Below, piece after piece: positions 35,773 through 45,222 of a stretch of 60,517 bases of DNA. Source of the DNA: CAYJAY01 sp964370715 (GTDB taxonomy: Bacteria > Bacillota > Clostridia > Oscillospirales > Ruminococcaceae); assembly GCA_964370715.1 (NCBI GenBank), contig CAYJKJ010000017.1, positions 1 to 60,517 on the forward strand, read 5' to 3'. Both the position numbers and the translations under genes were made by a program. The notes beneath the pieces were generated by a model that did no database searches, was not told where the DNA came from, and worked only from the letters and a program-made list of their open reading frames with translations. Positions within the stretch are counted from its first letter, which is position 1; each line of letters opens with the position of its first letter.

Positions 35773-37037
35773 GTATATTTGAAAATGTTTCGTTGGCTCT
35801 CGCTTCGCTTTGGAGTAACAAGATGCGAGCGCTCCTAACCATGCTTGGAATAATAATCGGAATAGGTTCGGTTATAACGATATTCACAATCGGAAATTCC
35901 CTCAACGGGTATATAGCAAGCGAGATGTCGGCTATGGGGGCGAACACCGTCAATATCTATGTAACCGCAAAAACCGATGAGTTTTCGTCGGGGTTTGGGC
36001 CAATGAACCAACCAAGAGAACAAGACCTTATATCGGAAGAGATGATAACCGAGCTTGAAACAAGATTTATCGAAGATATAGAAGCTATCGGAATAACGGT
36101 GGGGGTTGGAAGCGGAACGGCGACAAACGGCGAAAATTATGCAAACTTTTCGTTAAGCGGCGTTGCGGAAAAAGAGCAAACGATTAGCAATATAACGATG
36201 TTAAACGGCAGGTTTTTGCTCGAAAGAGAGATCGAAGATATAAAGAATGTAGTTGTTGTTTCGGATAGCTTTGTAACAAACTATGGTCTAGAGGGCGATC
36301 CGATTGGGCAACAAATTATGCTAGAGGGCAGCGGAGGTTCGCCCGGCCTCTTCACGATTGTTGGGGTATATGAATATGAGCAATCCGCATTTTCGATGGG
36401 GAGCACAGCGAACGACCAAGATGTTGAAACAACCGCATATATACCATATACAACGGCGGCGCATTTAAGCGGAGCGAACGACGGATATCAATCTATAACG
36501 GTGTTGACCTCGACCGGAACGGATAGCGCAATGTTTGCCGAAAATGCAACGAGCTATTTTAATAACCGACAGTATTCCAAAAACGAAGATTTCGAGCTTA
36601 GTTCTTTTGCGATGGATAGCATAATAGAATCGATGACTTCTATGCTAGCAACGCTACAACTTGCTATCTCCGCCGTTGCGGCGATATCGCTACTTGTTGG
36701 TGGTATTGGGGTTATGAACATCATGTTGGTTTCGATTACCGAAAGAACAAAAGAGATTGGAACAAGAAAAGCTCTCGGAGCGACAAACTTTTCTATAAGG
36801 GTTCAGTTTATAACCGAAAGCTCTATTATATGTATAATAGGCGGAGCTATCGGGATTTTAATAGGAGTAGTGCTTGGAAGCATAGCTTCATCGCTTCTAG
36901 ATTTCCCGGCAACCCCCGACCTTGCCGGCATCCTAATCGCTGTTTTGTTCTCGTTTGGAATTGGGCTTTTCTTCGGATACTATCCGGCAAACAAAGCCGC
37001 AAAGCTCGACCCGATAGATGCATTGAGGTATGAATAG
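35769..37037 (+). CDS. MacB-type ABC transporter permease
   Basis: The 422-residue permease has an N-terminal membrane segment (about 20-42), a large extracellular MacB-PCD domain and three C-terminal membrane segments. The FtsX-type core contains GGIGVMNIMLVSITERTKEIG followed by GTRKALGA, with the usual ending KLDPIDALRYE. The reading frame is intact even though the adaptor upstream is broken. It ends in TAG and is followed by a terminator. Confidence 0.92.
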   Translation: MSIFENVSLALASLWSNKMRALLTMLGIIIGIGSVITIFTIGNSLNGYIASEMSAMGANTVNIYVTAKTDEFSSGFGPMNQPREQDLISEEMITELETRFIEDIEAIGITVGVGSGTATNGENYANFSLSGVAEKEQTISNITMLNGRFLLEREIEDIKNVVVVSDSFVTNYGLEGDPIGQQIMLEGSGGSPGLFTIVGVYEYEQSAFSMGSTANDQDVETTAYIPYTTAAHLSGANDGYQSITVLTSTGTDSAMFAENATSYFNNRQYSKNEDFELSSFAMDSIIESMTSMLATLQLAISAVAAISLLVGGIGVMNIMLVSITERTKEIGTRKALGATNFSIRVQFITESSIICIIGGAIGILIGVVLGSIASSLLDFPATPDLAGILIAVLFSFGIGLFFGYYPANKAAKLDPIDALRYE

Positions 37038-37082
37038 AATTTAATAAAAACTTTTATTAAGGTTTTTATAATAAATATCAGC

Positions 37083-37120
37083 CGTGTGGATTTAGTTTTA
37101 AAATTAAATCCACACGTTTT
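37083..37120 (+). terminator. Terminator of the MacAB-type operon
   Basis: CGTGTGGATTTA (37083-37094) pairs with TAAATCCACACG (37105-37116), followed by TTTT and a later T-run. Confidence 0.8.
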
Positions 37121-37181
37121 CATATTTTTTGCGTTGATATAATCCGAAAATTTATTCTAGCCAAAAAAGCAAATATAAAAC

Positions 37182-37211
37182 TTGAAGAATATACCTTCGC
37201 TGTGTTAAAAT
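37182..37211 (+). promoter_or_regulatory. Promoter of ddl-murI
   Basis: TTGAAG (37182-37187), an 18-bp spacer and TAAAAT (37206-37211) lie about 50 bp before ddl. Confidence 0.4.
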
Positions 37212-37262
37212 ATAATAATGTATGGATAAATATATTTTTAACAACCTGAGAGGTAGATAACT

Positions 37263-38327
37263 ATGTCAAAACCAAACGCATTGGTCATTTTCGGTGGGGT
37301 GTCGAGCGAGCATGAAGTTTCGAGAAACTCTGCGGCTTCGGTTATAGATAATTTCCCTGTTGAGGAATTTTCGCTTATAACCGTTGGCATAACAAAAACC
37401 GGAAGTTGGCTTTTATATAACGGCGACACCGACGCAATTCGAGACGGAAGTTTTGAGCAAAACTCAGTTAGTTGCACAATTTCGCCCGACAGACAAAACG
37501 GCGGTATAATCGTTTTTAACGCCGACGGCAGTGCGACAACGCATAAAATCGACGTAGCGTTTCCCGTTCTTCACGGCAAAAACGGCGAGGACGGAACGAT
37601 GCAAGGCCTTTTAGAGATAGCGGGAATTCCGTATGTAGGCCCCGGCGTTTTATCAAGCTCGATGTGTATGGATAAGATTATAACCAACCTGGTTTTGGAG
37701 CATAGCGGATTTGCACACACAAAATGGGACTATATAACAAAAAACGACAGACAAAACCTTTCACAAAAAATTAACGAATTCGAAACAAATCTAGCGTATC
37801 CTATATTTGTTAAACCGGCGAATGCAGGAAGCTCGGTTGGCATAACAAAAGCGGAAGACAGACAACAGCTTGAACAAGCTATCGACGTTGCGTTTTTGCA
37901 TGACGACAGGGTTTTGCTTGAACAATCGGTTGTCGGAAGGGAACTTGAATGTGCTGTTCTTGGCAACGATAGCCCTTTTGCCTCTAGGGTGAGCGAGATT
38001 ATCCCAACCAACGCTTTTTATGATTACGAAGCAAAGTATGTAAACGCTAGCGAAACGGTTTTGCCGGCTAATATTCCGGAACAACTCGAACAAAGAATTC
38101 GAGAAACCGCCGTTTTGGCATATAAGGCAATGTGTTGTAAAGGGATGTCGAGGGTGGATTTTTTCTATCAACCCGAAACCGATAGCCTTATGATAAACGA
38201 AATCAACACCATTCCGGGGTTCACCTCGATTAGTATGTATCCTAGAATGATAACCGCCTCCGGAATTGAATATAATCAACTTATCCTCAAGCTTCTAAAA
38301 CTTGCGATGGAGAATAAGAATGATTGA
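37263..38327 (+). CDS. ddl: D-alanine--D-alanine ligase
   Basis: This ATP-grasp enzyme makes the D-Ala-D-Ala dipeptide for peptidoglycan. Among its 354 residues, the first substrate motif is FGGVSSEHEVS (10-20), the central part FPVLHGKNGEDGTMQGLLE, the ATP-grasp segment PIFVKPANAGSSVGITK and the metal-binding end MINEINTIPGFTSISMYP. The start follows GAGAGGTAG. Its 3' end overlaps murI by 8 bp, so two adjacent steps of D-amino-acid supply are coupled. Confidence 0.95.
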   Translation: MSKPNALVIFGGVSSEHEVSRNSAASVIDNFPVEEFSLITVGITKTGSWLLYNGDTDAIRDGSFEQNSVSCTISPDRQNGGIIVFNADGSATTHKIDVAFPVLHGKNGEDGTMQGLLEIAGIPYVGPGVLSSSMCMDKIITNLVLEHSGFAHTKWDYITKNDRQNLSQKINEFETNLAYPIFVKPANAGSSVGITKAEDRQQLEQAIDVAFLHDDRVLLEQSVVGRELECAVLGNDSPFASRVSEIIPTNAFYDYEAKYVNASETVLPANIPEQLEQRIRETAVLAYKAMCCKGMSRVDFFYQPETDSLMINEINTIPGFTSISMYPRMITASGIEYNQLILKLLKLAMENKND

Positions 38328-39141
38328 TAACAGACCTATCGGCATCTTTGATTCGGGTTTTGGCGGGCTGACGGCGGTGAAAGAATTTATATCGCTGTGT
38401 GAAAATGAAAGTATTGTATATTTTGGCGACACTTTAAGAGTTCCGTATGGCGATCGCTCAAAGGCAGAGATTGAAAAATTTGGGCGCCAAAACATCAACC
38501 TTTTGATCCAAAACAACGCAAAACTTATAATAGCCGCTTGTGGAACGGTTTCCGCAACGCTTGGCAGAGCGGTTTTCGACAGTTGCCCCATTCCGATAAT
38601 CGATGTGTTAACACCGGCGGCAACGGCGGCGCTTAAAAAAACAAAAAACAACAAAATCGGCGTTATAGCAACCGCAAGAACGATAAATTCAAAAAGTTTT
38701 GAAGATGTTATTAAAAATCAAAACCCATCGGTCGAAGTGTTCGCAAACGCTTGCCCGATGTTTGTTCCGCTAATCGAAAGCGGAAAGACTTCCGCCGACA
38801 ACCCCGAGGTTAAACAGGCGGTTGAACAATACCTTTTGCCACTTAAACAAAACGGTGTCGATGTTTTGATTTTGGGTTGCACACATTATGCATTAATAAT
38901 CGATGCAATAAGAAATTTTATGGGAGAGGGTGTTTTGCTTGTTGATTCGGGTAGGCAATCGGCGAAGCAGGCGGCGAGGGCGCTTGAACAGATCGGCAAA
39001 AACGAAAAACCTCAAAGTCTCTCGTTCATGGTCTCGGGCGATCCAAAAGAATTTGCCGTTTTGGCAGAAAGCTTTGTTGGGTTCGATATCGAAAGCCATG
39101 TCAGAAAAACGGATATTGAAAATATTAAGGAGTTTTATTAA
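38320..39141 (+). CDS. murI: Glutamate racemase
   Basis: MurI makes D-glutamate for peptidoglycan. The 273-residue protein has both catalytic cysteines: Cys74 in AACGTVSAT and Cys187 in LGCTHYAL, and the N-terminal FDSGFGGLTAVKE. I chose ATG 38320 because GGAGAATAAG lies just before it inside the ddl end; an earlier in-frame ATG (38302) has no such site. It overlaps ddl by 8 bp. Confidence 0.95.
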   Translation: MIDNRPIGIFDSGFGGLTAVKEFISLCENESIVYFGDTLRVPYGDRSKAEIEKFGRQNINLLIQNNAKLIIAACGTVSATLGRAVFDSCPIPIIDVLTPAATAALKKTKNNKIGVIATARTINSKSFEDVIKNQNPSVEVFANACPMFVPLIESGKTSADNPEVKQAVEQYLLPLKQNGVDVLILGCTHYALIIDAIRNFMGEGVLLVDSGRQSAKQAARALEQIGKNEKPQSLSFMVSGDPKEFAVLAESFVGFDIESHVRKTDIENIKEFY

Positions 39142-39147
39142 CAATTG

Positions 39148-39582
39148 ATGAAACAAAAACGAGACAATTATATAATTTCTATCGATGGAAAACAAACGGT
39201 AGATAATAATTCCGACACACTATGTCTTTTAACACATGGTTCGTTCTCGAAAAAAGACGGAAAGTATTATATTGGCTATTCGGAATCCGAAGCAACCGGT
39301 TTTGAGGGCCATTATACAACGCTTGAAATTGAGGATCAAAACAAAGTTACGTTGCGCCGAGATGGCAAGATCGGTTCTGAACTCATTATTGAAAAAGGCA
39401 AAAAACATATCTGTCATTATGTGACCGACTACGGCGGAATGTTTGTCGGGATAAGGGCGCACACGATCCAAAACAATCTCGATGATAACGGCGGAAGTTT
39501 AAAGCTTAAATATAATCTCGATATTAATTCAAGCGAAATTTCAACAAACGAACTTAACATAACTGTTAGCGAAAGACATTAA
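39148..39582 (+). CDS. DUF1934 (YwiB-like) beta-barrel protein
   Basis: This 144-residue protein fits DUF1934, a calycin-like beta-barrel family, with YSESEATGFEGHYTTLEI, the central strand NKVTLRRDGKIGSELIIEKG and the ending GGSLKLKYNLDIN. In many Firmicutes it directly precedes argS, as here (30 bp). Its function is unknown. The start follows AAGGAG at a longish distance of about 15 bp; a TTG one codon earlier is possible. Confidence 0.8.
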   Translation: MKQKRDNYIISIDGKQTVDNNSDTLCLLTHGSFSKKDGKYYIGYSESEATGFEGHYTTLEIEDQNKVTLRRDGKIGSELIIEKGKKHICHYVTDYGGMFVGIRAHTIQNNLDDNGGSLKLKYNLDINSSEISTNELNITVSERH

Positions 39583-39611
39583 ACAACAAACAAAAAGGAC
39601 AATTAAATTAT

Positions 39612-41309
39612 ATGTTTGAACCATCAAAACAAGCGGTTGAAAAAGCAAGGCTTTTAATCGAAACCGCAATAGCAAAAGCTATTAAAAACGGCGAACTCAA
39701 AAGTTGCGATATACCAACCTTTAATATAGAGGTTCCGCAGGATGTTAAAAACGGCGATCTTGCAAGCAACGTTGCTTTGGTTTGCGCAAAATCTTTTGGA
39801 ATGGCTCCTCGGATGATTGCGGAAGCGATCACGAAAAATATCGAACTCGATCAAAGTTTTTTCAAAAGCGTTTCGGTAGCAGGTCCCGGATTTATTAATT
39901 TTTTCCTAAGCCAACAATATTTTAGCTTTGTGTTAACCGGAATACTTTCGGAAGGCGATAATTTCGGAAACACAGATTTTCTCGGCGGCGAAAAAGTTAT
40001 GGTTGAATTTGTTTCGGCAAACCCAACAGGACCTATGCATCTTGGCAACGCTCGTGGCGGTTCTTTGGGGGATTGCCTTGCTAGCATAATTTCGGCGGCG
40101 GGGGCGAAGGTAACAAAAGAATTTTATGTCAACGATGCCGGAAACCAGATCGATAAATTTGCTCGTTCGCTAGAGGCTCGTTATCTTGCGTTGTATAAAC
40201 AAGGAATCGAGTTCCCCGAAGATGGGTATCATGGCGAAGATATAACAGAAAGAGCAAAGCAGTTTTCGGAAAAACATGGCGATAGTTTTGTTGAAACTGA
40301 ACAAGCCGAACGACACGAGGCGTTGGTTCAGTTTGCGTTGCCGCTTAATGTTCAAAAACTTAAAGAGGATCTTTTAGCATATCGAATTGAATTCGACAAC
40401 TGGTTCTATGAAAGTTCGCTTTATAAACAGGATGCGGTTAACGCAGTTATTGAAAAGTTGAAACAAAAAGATTTAATATATGAGAAGGACGGCGCAACGT
40501 GGTATAAAGCCTCTGTCGTTGCAGGAGACGACCAAGTTAAAGACGAAGTGTTGGTTCGTTCAAACGGTTTCGCTACATACTTTGCGGCAGACATAGCGTA
40601 TCACTACAACAAATTTGCGGTTCGTGGTTTTAACCGAGTTATCGATGTTTGGGGCGCAGATCACCACGGACACGTTGCGAGAATCAAAGGCGCAATGGAT
40701 GCGGTTGGGCTTTCGGGCGATAAACTCGATATCGTTCTTATGCAACTTGTTCGCTTGGTCAAAGACGGCGAACCGGTGAGAATGAGCAAGCGAACAGGAA
40801 ACGCAATAACTCTTTCGGATCTCCTCGAAGAGGTGCCGGTCGATGCCGCAAGATTTTTCTTTAACCTTCGTGAACCCAAAAGCCATCTTGATTTTGATCT
40901 TTCGCTTGCCGCAAAAAGAAGCTCGGAAAACCCGGTCTACTATGTCCAATATGCCCATGCAAGGATATGCAGCATTTTGAAAGCGCTTAGCGCAAACGGC
41001 GTTGATATCGACAAAACAAGCGAATATGATTTTTCTGTTTTGTCGCAACCCGACGAAGTTATGTTGATTAGAAGATTGTCGGAACTGCCGTTTGAAATCC
41101 AAAATGCCGCAAATGAATACGACCCGGCAAGGCTGACAAGGTATGTTATAGATATAGCGACGTTGTTCCACAGGTTCTACACCACCTGCCGAGTTAAAGA
41201 CGAAAGCGACGAGATAATGTATCCGAGAATAGCGGTTTGTATCGCAACCAAACAGGTTATAAAAAACTGTTTGTCGCTACTCAAAATCGATGCACCTCTT
41301 TCGATGTAG
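39612..41309 (+). CDS. argS: Arginyl-tRNA synthetase
   Basis: This class I synthetase charges tRNA-Arg. The 565-residue protein has the HIGH-type motif HLGN (143-146, within SANPTGPMHLGNARGG) and the KMSKS-type motif MSKRTG (391-396). The N-terminal Add1-like domain and a C-terminal DALR helix bundle frame the catalytic core. Two tRNA-Arg genes (ACG and TCT) lie in the same window. The start follows AAAAGGAC. It ends in TAG. Confidence 0.97.
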   Translation: MFEPSKQAVEKARLLIETAIAKAIKNGELKSCDIPTFNIEVPQDVKNGDLASNVALVCAKSFGMAPRMIAEAITKNIELDQSFFKSVSVAGPGFINFFLSQQYFSFVLTGILSEGDNFGNTDFLGGEKVMVEFVSANPTGPMHLGNARGGSLGDCLASIISAAGAKVTKEFYVNDAGNQIDKFARSLEARYLALYKQGIEFPEDGYHGEDITERAKQFSEKHGDSFVETEQAERHEALVQFALPLNVQKLKEDLLAYRIEFDNWFYESSLYKQDAVNAVIEKLKQKDLIYEKDGATWYKASVVAGDDQVKDEVLVRSNGFATYFAADIAYHYNKFAVRGFNRVIDVWGADHHGHVARIKGAMDAVGLSGDKLDIVLMQLVRLVKDGEPVRMSKRTGNAITLSDLLEEVPVDAARFFFNLREPKSHLDFDLSLAAKRSSENPVYYVQYAHARICSILKALSANGVDIDKTSEYDFSVLSQPDEVMLIRRLSELPFEIQNAANEYDPARLTRYVIDIATLFHRFYTTCRVKDESDEIMYPRIAVCIATKQVIKNCLSLLKIDAPLSM

Positions 41310-41360
41310 CGATATAACGATTTGTATGAAAATAATTTGATATACGAATAGTATATTTAC

Positions 41361-41414
41361 AACAACACCCCCGAGCTGAAAGCGGATAGCTTCAAGCTTG
41401 GGGGTGTTGTTGTT
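41361..41414 (+). terminator. Terminator-like hairpin after argS
   Basis: AACAACACCCCC (41361-41372) pairs with GGGGGTGTTGTT (41400-41411) around a loop that contains its own small AGCT stem. The T-run after it is weak. Confidence 0.6.
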
Positions 41415-41502
41415 ATATCAGATTTTTTAGGGTTAGTGTTTTAGCTTCGGATAAGAAAAAAAGCGACGGTATATCTAAACGATATAACATCACCTTTTTT
41501 TA

Positions 41503-41580
41503 TGGGGTGGATAATGGGACTCGAACCCACGGCCCCCAGGGCCACAACCTGGTACTCTAACCGACTGAGCTATATCCACC
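41503..41580 (-). tRNA. tRNA-His (anticodon GTG)
   Basis: The minus strand folds with acceptor GTGGATA/TATCCAC, the extra G at -1 that is diagnostic for tRNA-His, anticodon stem CCAGG/CCTGG with loop TTGTGGC (anticodon GTG), discriminator C and an encoded CCA. Confidence 0.95.
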
Positions 41581-41593
41581 ATAATATTTTTCC

Positions 41594-41629
41594 TAGGCGA
41601 GGCTTTTCAAATAAAAAAAGCCCGCCTAA
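41594..41629. other. Inverted repeat between tRNA-His and tRNA-Arg
   Basis: CTAGGCGAGGCTTTT pairs with AAAAAGCCCGCCTA. It may be a processing or weak termination hairpin in the tRNA transcript. Confidence 0.4.
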
Positions 41630-41633
41630 AGAA

Positions 41634-41710
<77 letters not shown>

Positions 41711-41735
41711 CCGTCTTACCACTTGACAGCGGTTA

Positions 41736-41809
41736 TGGAGCGGGTGATGGGAATCGAACCCACGTATTCAGCTTGGAAGGCTGATGTTCTACCATTGAAC
41801 TACACCCGC
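41736..41809 (-). tRNA. tRNA-Gly (anticodon TCC)
   Basis: The acceptor is GCGGGTG/CACCCGC and the anticodon stem TCAGC/GCTGA with loop CTTCCAA (anticodon TCC), with an encoded CCA. It is the first tRNA after the shared promoter. Confidence 0.95.
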
Positions 41810-41829
41810 ATACTGTCTAACAGGAGATT

Positions 41830-41858
41830 ATTATATCAGAAACTTTCGATTTTGTCAA
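41830..41858 (-). promoter_or_regulatory. Consensus promoter of the tRNA-Gly/Arg/His cluster
   Basis: On the minus strand TTGACA (41858-41853), 17 bp and TATAAT (41835-41830) match sigma-A consensus exactly, about 20 bp upstream of tRNA-Gly. Confidence 0.9.
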
Positions 41859-41919
41859 TATCTTTGATCTATTTTTTTTGTGGAATTAATGGGAATTAAC
41901 AAAATCTCAATTAAGAACA

Positions 41920-41959
41920 AAACTGACACCATCGAAAAAATGATGCCAGTTTGTTTTTT
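41920..41959. terminator. Terminator of secA
   Basis: AAACTGACACCAT (41920-41932) pairs with ATGATGCCAGTTT (one mismatch/wobble) around an A-rich loop. On the minus strand it follows secA; on the plus strand it ends in GTTTTTT. Confidence 0.7.
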
Positions 41960-42010
41960 AAAAAAGTTTTTATGATATTGCGGTTATAAATCCAAATGTT
42001 TTATATTGCT

Positions 42011-44764
42011 TTAAATCTTGGGCATTTTTGGCGGTTTGCCGCAACATTGTTTATATTTCTTTCCGCTTCCGCAGGGGCATTTTGTGTTTCTGCCCAGAAC
42101 TTTTGCTCCTGAACCTGAGGATTTTTGCCCCGAATTTCTTCCGCTCCACGATTGTTCCGCTTGCTTTGCGGTGTCTTCGGCTTTTTGTTGAACGCTTTTT
42201 ACAAGGTTTGCGGTTAAAATAAGCTTTGCTGTCGATTCTCTTATCGCTTCGACCATCTCATCAAACATCGCGAATCCTTCAAAGCGGTATTCTATAACGG
42301 GATTTTTCTGACCATAGCTTCTAAGATAGATGCCTTTTCTAAGCTCGTCCATGTTGTCGATGTGTTCCATCCATTTTTCATCTACCGTCGAAAGCAGAAC
42401 CAACCGTTCAAGCACCCTCATATCGTCGCCCAAACGAGTTTGTTTTTCATCGTATATTTCGTGCGCTCGGTCGACAAGGGTTTTTGTTATATCCTCTTTG
42501 GTGATGTTTTGCAGTTGGTCGCTAGAAAACCTAAGGTCGGTATCTTTGGTTAACCAACCGAGATAATGGCTGCGAAGACCCTCGATGTTCCAATCAACTT
42601 TGTTTTCAACGCTATCCGAGATATAGAAATTAACGTTGCTCTCGATAGATTCATCGATCATCGAAACTATTCTTTCGGCGATATCGGTGCCATCAAGAAC
42701 CATGTCACGTTGTTTATAGATAGTTCCCCTTTGTTGGTTCATAACATCGTCGAAGTTTAGAACGTTTTTACGAATAGAGAAGTTTCGCCCTTCAACTTTC
42801 TTTTGTGCGTTTTCGATAACCCCCGTTAACATTCGGTTTTCTATCGGCATATCTTCATCAACTTTAAGGCTGTTCATAACAAACGTTAATCGTTCGCCGC
42901 CGAATATTCTCATTAGATCATCATCAAGCGAAAGGTAGAACTTGGATTCGCCCGGGTCGCCCTGCCTTCCGGCACGCCCTCTAAGCTGGTTATCAATTCG
43001 CCTGCTTTCGTGGCGCTCGGTGCCGATTATGAAAAGCCCGCCGGCTTCGACAACCTTTGCGGCTTCCGGCGCAATCTCAGCTTTGTATTGATCAAGTAGT
43101 TGTTTATATTGTTGTCTGAGATCGAGGGTTTTTTCGTCGTCGGTTTCATAATAGCTTGTTGCGGCTAGGATATCGGTTTCGTCGCACCCTTGTTTTGCAA
43201 GGGTGTTTTTTGCCATGAACTCGGCGTTTCCGCCAAGCATGATATCGGTTCCCCTTCCCGCCATGTTGGTCGAGATGGTAACTGCTCCGTATTTGCCGGC
43301 TTGCGCAATGATGGCGGCTTCCTTTTCGTGGTGCTTTGCGTTGAGAACCTCATGTTTAACCCCACGGCGTGAAAGCATCTTGCTTAAGAGTTCGGAATTT
43401 TCTATGCTAACGGTGCCAACGAGAACCGGTTGTTTTTTCTCATGACATTCGACAACTTGATCGATAACCGCACGATATTTCCCGGCTTCTGTTTTATATA
43501 TAACGTCGTCGAGATCCTCTCGAACGTTGGGTTTGTTTGTTGGAATTTCAACAACTTCAAGACCGTAAATCTCGATAAACTCGGCTTCTTCGGTCATCGC
43601 TGTTCCCGTCATTCCCGAAAGTTTGTTATAAAGCCTGAAATAGTTTTGGAACGTTATCGTTGCAAGCGTTTTGCTTTCTTTTGCAACTTTAACGTTTTCT
43701 TTCGCTTCGATAGCTTGATGTAGCCCTTCGCTGTATCTTCGCCCAATCATAAGACGCCCTGTGAATTCGTCTACTATAATAACCTCGCCATCCTTAACAA
43801 CATAATCGACATCACGTTTCATGATTCCGTGTGCTCGAATAGCTTGGTTAATGTGGTGAGAGAGCGCCATGTTGTCGGGGTCGGAAAGGTTTTCGATCAA
43901 GAAATATTTTTGCGCTTTTTCGATTCCGCTTTTGGTGAGCGTTACGTTTTTTTGTTTTTCGTCAACGATATAATCCCCCGAAAGTTCTTCGAGTTCCGTT
44001 TTGTCGTTGTGTTCCGCAATAACATTTTTAGCAAGCCTTTTTGCAAAATCATCCGCTTTTTTATAAAGGTCGGTCGATTTATCCCCTTGACCCGAAATGA
44101 TGAGAGGGGTTCTCGCTTCGTCGATTAATATGCTGTCGACCTCGTCGACGATAGCGAAGTTATGCCCTCTTTGGGCTTTGGAAGCTTTGTTGACAACCAT
44201 GTTGTCCCGTAGATAATCGAAACCGAATTCGTTGTTTGTTCCGTAGGTTATGTCGGCGGTATATGCTTCTTTTCGTTCGGTCGGTGTCATGCCGGCAACT
44301 ATCAACCCAACCGACAATCCAAGGAAGGAATAGACCTTTCCCATCCATTCGCTATCCCGCCTAGCAAGATAGTCGTTGACCGTTACGATGTGTACACCTT
44401 TTCCATCAAGAGCGTTGAGGTATGCCGGAAGTGTTGCAACAAGAGTTTTCCCTTCGCCGGTTTTCATCTCGGAAATCTTTCCGCTATGAAGAACAATACC
44501 TCCCGTTATCTGAACCGCAAAATGTTTCATCGAAAGCACACGCCACGCAGCTTCACGGCAGACGGCGAAAGCATCGGGGAGTATGTCGTCGAGCGTTTCT
44601 CCGTTTTGAAGGCGTTGTTTTAATGTATCGGTCATCCCACGAAGTTCGCTATCCGAAAACGCTTGATATTTTTGTTCAAGCGCTAAAACGCTATCTCTAA
44701 TCGGGGATATCCTTTTAAGTTCTCTCGAACTCGTTGTTCCAAATATTTTTTCTACTAGACCCAT
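42011..44764 (-). CDS. secA: Preprotein translocase ATPase SecA
   Basis: SecA drives export through SecYEG. The 917-residue protein has the DEAD-type motor with Walker A TGEGKT (102-107), the DEVDSILIDEARTPLIIS segment, the preprotein cross-linking region, and the second nucleotide-binding half with INMAG-type region STNMAGRGTDIMLGG and RGRAGRQGDPG. The C-terminal zinc motif CPCGSGKKYKQCCG is present. The start follows AAGGAGAAAAT. It lies alone, convergent with the argS side and followed on the minus strand by the tRNA cluster. Confidence 0.97.
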   Translation of the reverse strand: MGLVEKIFGTTSSRELKRISPIRDSVLALEQKYQAFSDSELRGMTDTLKQRLQNGETLDDILPDAFAVCREAAWRVLSMKHFAVQITGGIVLHSGKISEMKTGEGKTLVATLPAYLNALDGKGVHIVTVNDYLARRDSEWMGKVYSFLGLSVGLIVAGMTPTERKEAYTADITYGTNNEFGFDYLRDNMVVNKASKAQRGHNFAIVDEVDSILIDEARTPLIISGQGDKSTDLYKKADDFAKRLAKNVIAEHNDKTELEELSGDYIVDEKQKNVTLTKSGIEKAQKYFLIENLSDPDNMALSHHINQAIRAHGIMKRDVDYVVKDGEVIIVDEFTGRLMIGRRYSEGLHQAIEAKENVKVAKESKTLATITFQNYFRLYNKLSGMTGTAMTEEAEFIEIYGLEVVEIPTNKPNVREDLDDVIYKTEAGKYRAVIDQVVECHEKKQPVLVGTVSIENSELLSKMLSRRGVKHEVLNAKHHEKEAAIIAQAGKYGAVTISTNMAGRGTDIMLGGNAEFMAKNTLAKQGCDETDILAATSYYETDDEKTLDLRQQYKQLLDQYKAEIAPEAAKVVEAGGLFIIGTERHESRRIDNQLRGRAGRQGDPGESKFYLSLDDDLMRIFGGERLTFVMNSLKVDEDMPIENRMLTGVIENAQKKVEGRNFSIRKNVLNFDDVMNQQRGTIYKQRDMVLDGTDIAERIVSMIDESIESNVNFYISDSVENKVDWNIEGLRSHYLGWLTKDTDLRFSSDQLQNITKEDITKTLVDRAHEIYDEKQTRLGDDMRVLERLVLLSTVDEKWMEHIDNMDELRKGIYLRSYGQKNPVIEYRFEGFAMFDEMVEAIRESTAKLILTANLVKSVQQKAEDTAKQAEQSWSGRNSGQKSSGSGAKVLGRNTKCPCGSGKKYKQCCGKPPKMPKI

Positions 44765-45097
44765 ATTTTCTCCTTAATCTAACTCAAGTTATATAATTAT
44801 ACACATTGAATATTATATAATTTTACTATTAAAAGCGTGTGGCTGTCAAATATTATTATATTAAACATTCTATGAACAATACGTCATGTTAGAAAATCCG
44901 AATAAATATTTTGTTTTTAAGAATTTTTTTTGAAACTACGCTATAAAGCGACATTTTTAATCATTGCTTAAACCATATAATCTAAATAAATTCATTAAAA
45001 ATCAACAAACTTTATTATAGAAATTTGTTTTATTAGACAAAAATACTCGCTATTTTTGTGCAGTTAAGATAAAACTGGACTGGGTTTTAATATTTTA

Positions 45098-45127
45098 TTG
45101 CTTTTATACAATAACATATTGTATAAT
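45098..45127 (+). promoter_or_regulatory. Promoter of first SBP-EAL sensor gene
   Basis: TTGCTT (45098-45103), 18 bp and TATAAT (45122-45127) lie about 95 bp before the gene. The remaining spacer to secA (44765-45097) is AT-rich and shows no gene. Confidence 0.5.
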
Positions 45128-45222
45128 TGTTATGACTTTTGGCTAATTCCAACTATAAAGATGACTAGTTTTAACCGATTAGCGGTTGTTTTGTTTAAAA
45201 TAAAGTTTTTGGAGGCAATAAA

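Noticed and set aside
40560..41171. Long minus-strand ORF opposite argS
   Set aside because: It lies wholly inside argS in another frame, has no family resemblance or ribosome-binding site, and reflects codon-use bias.
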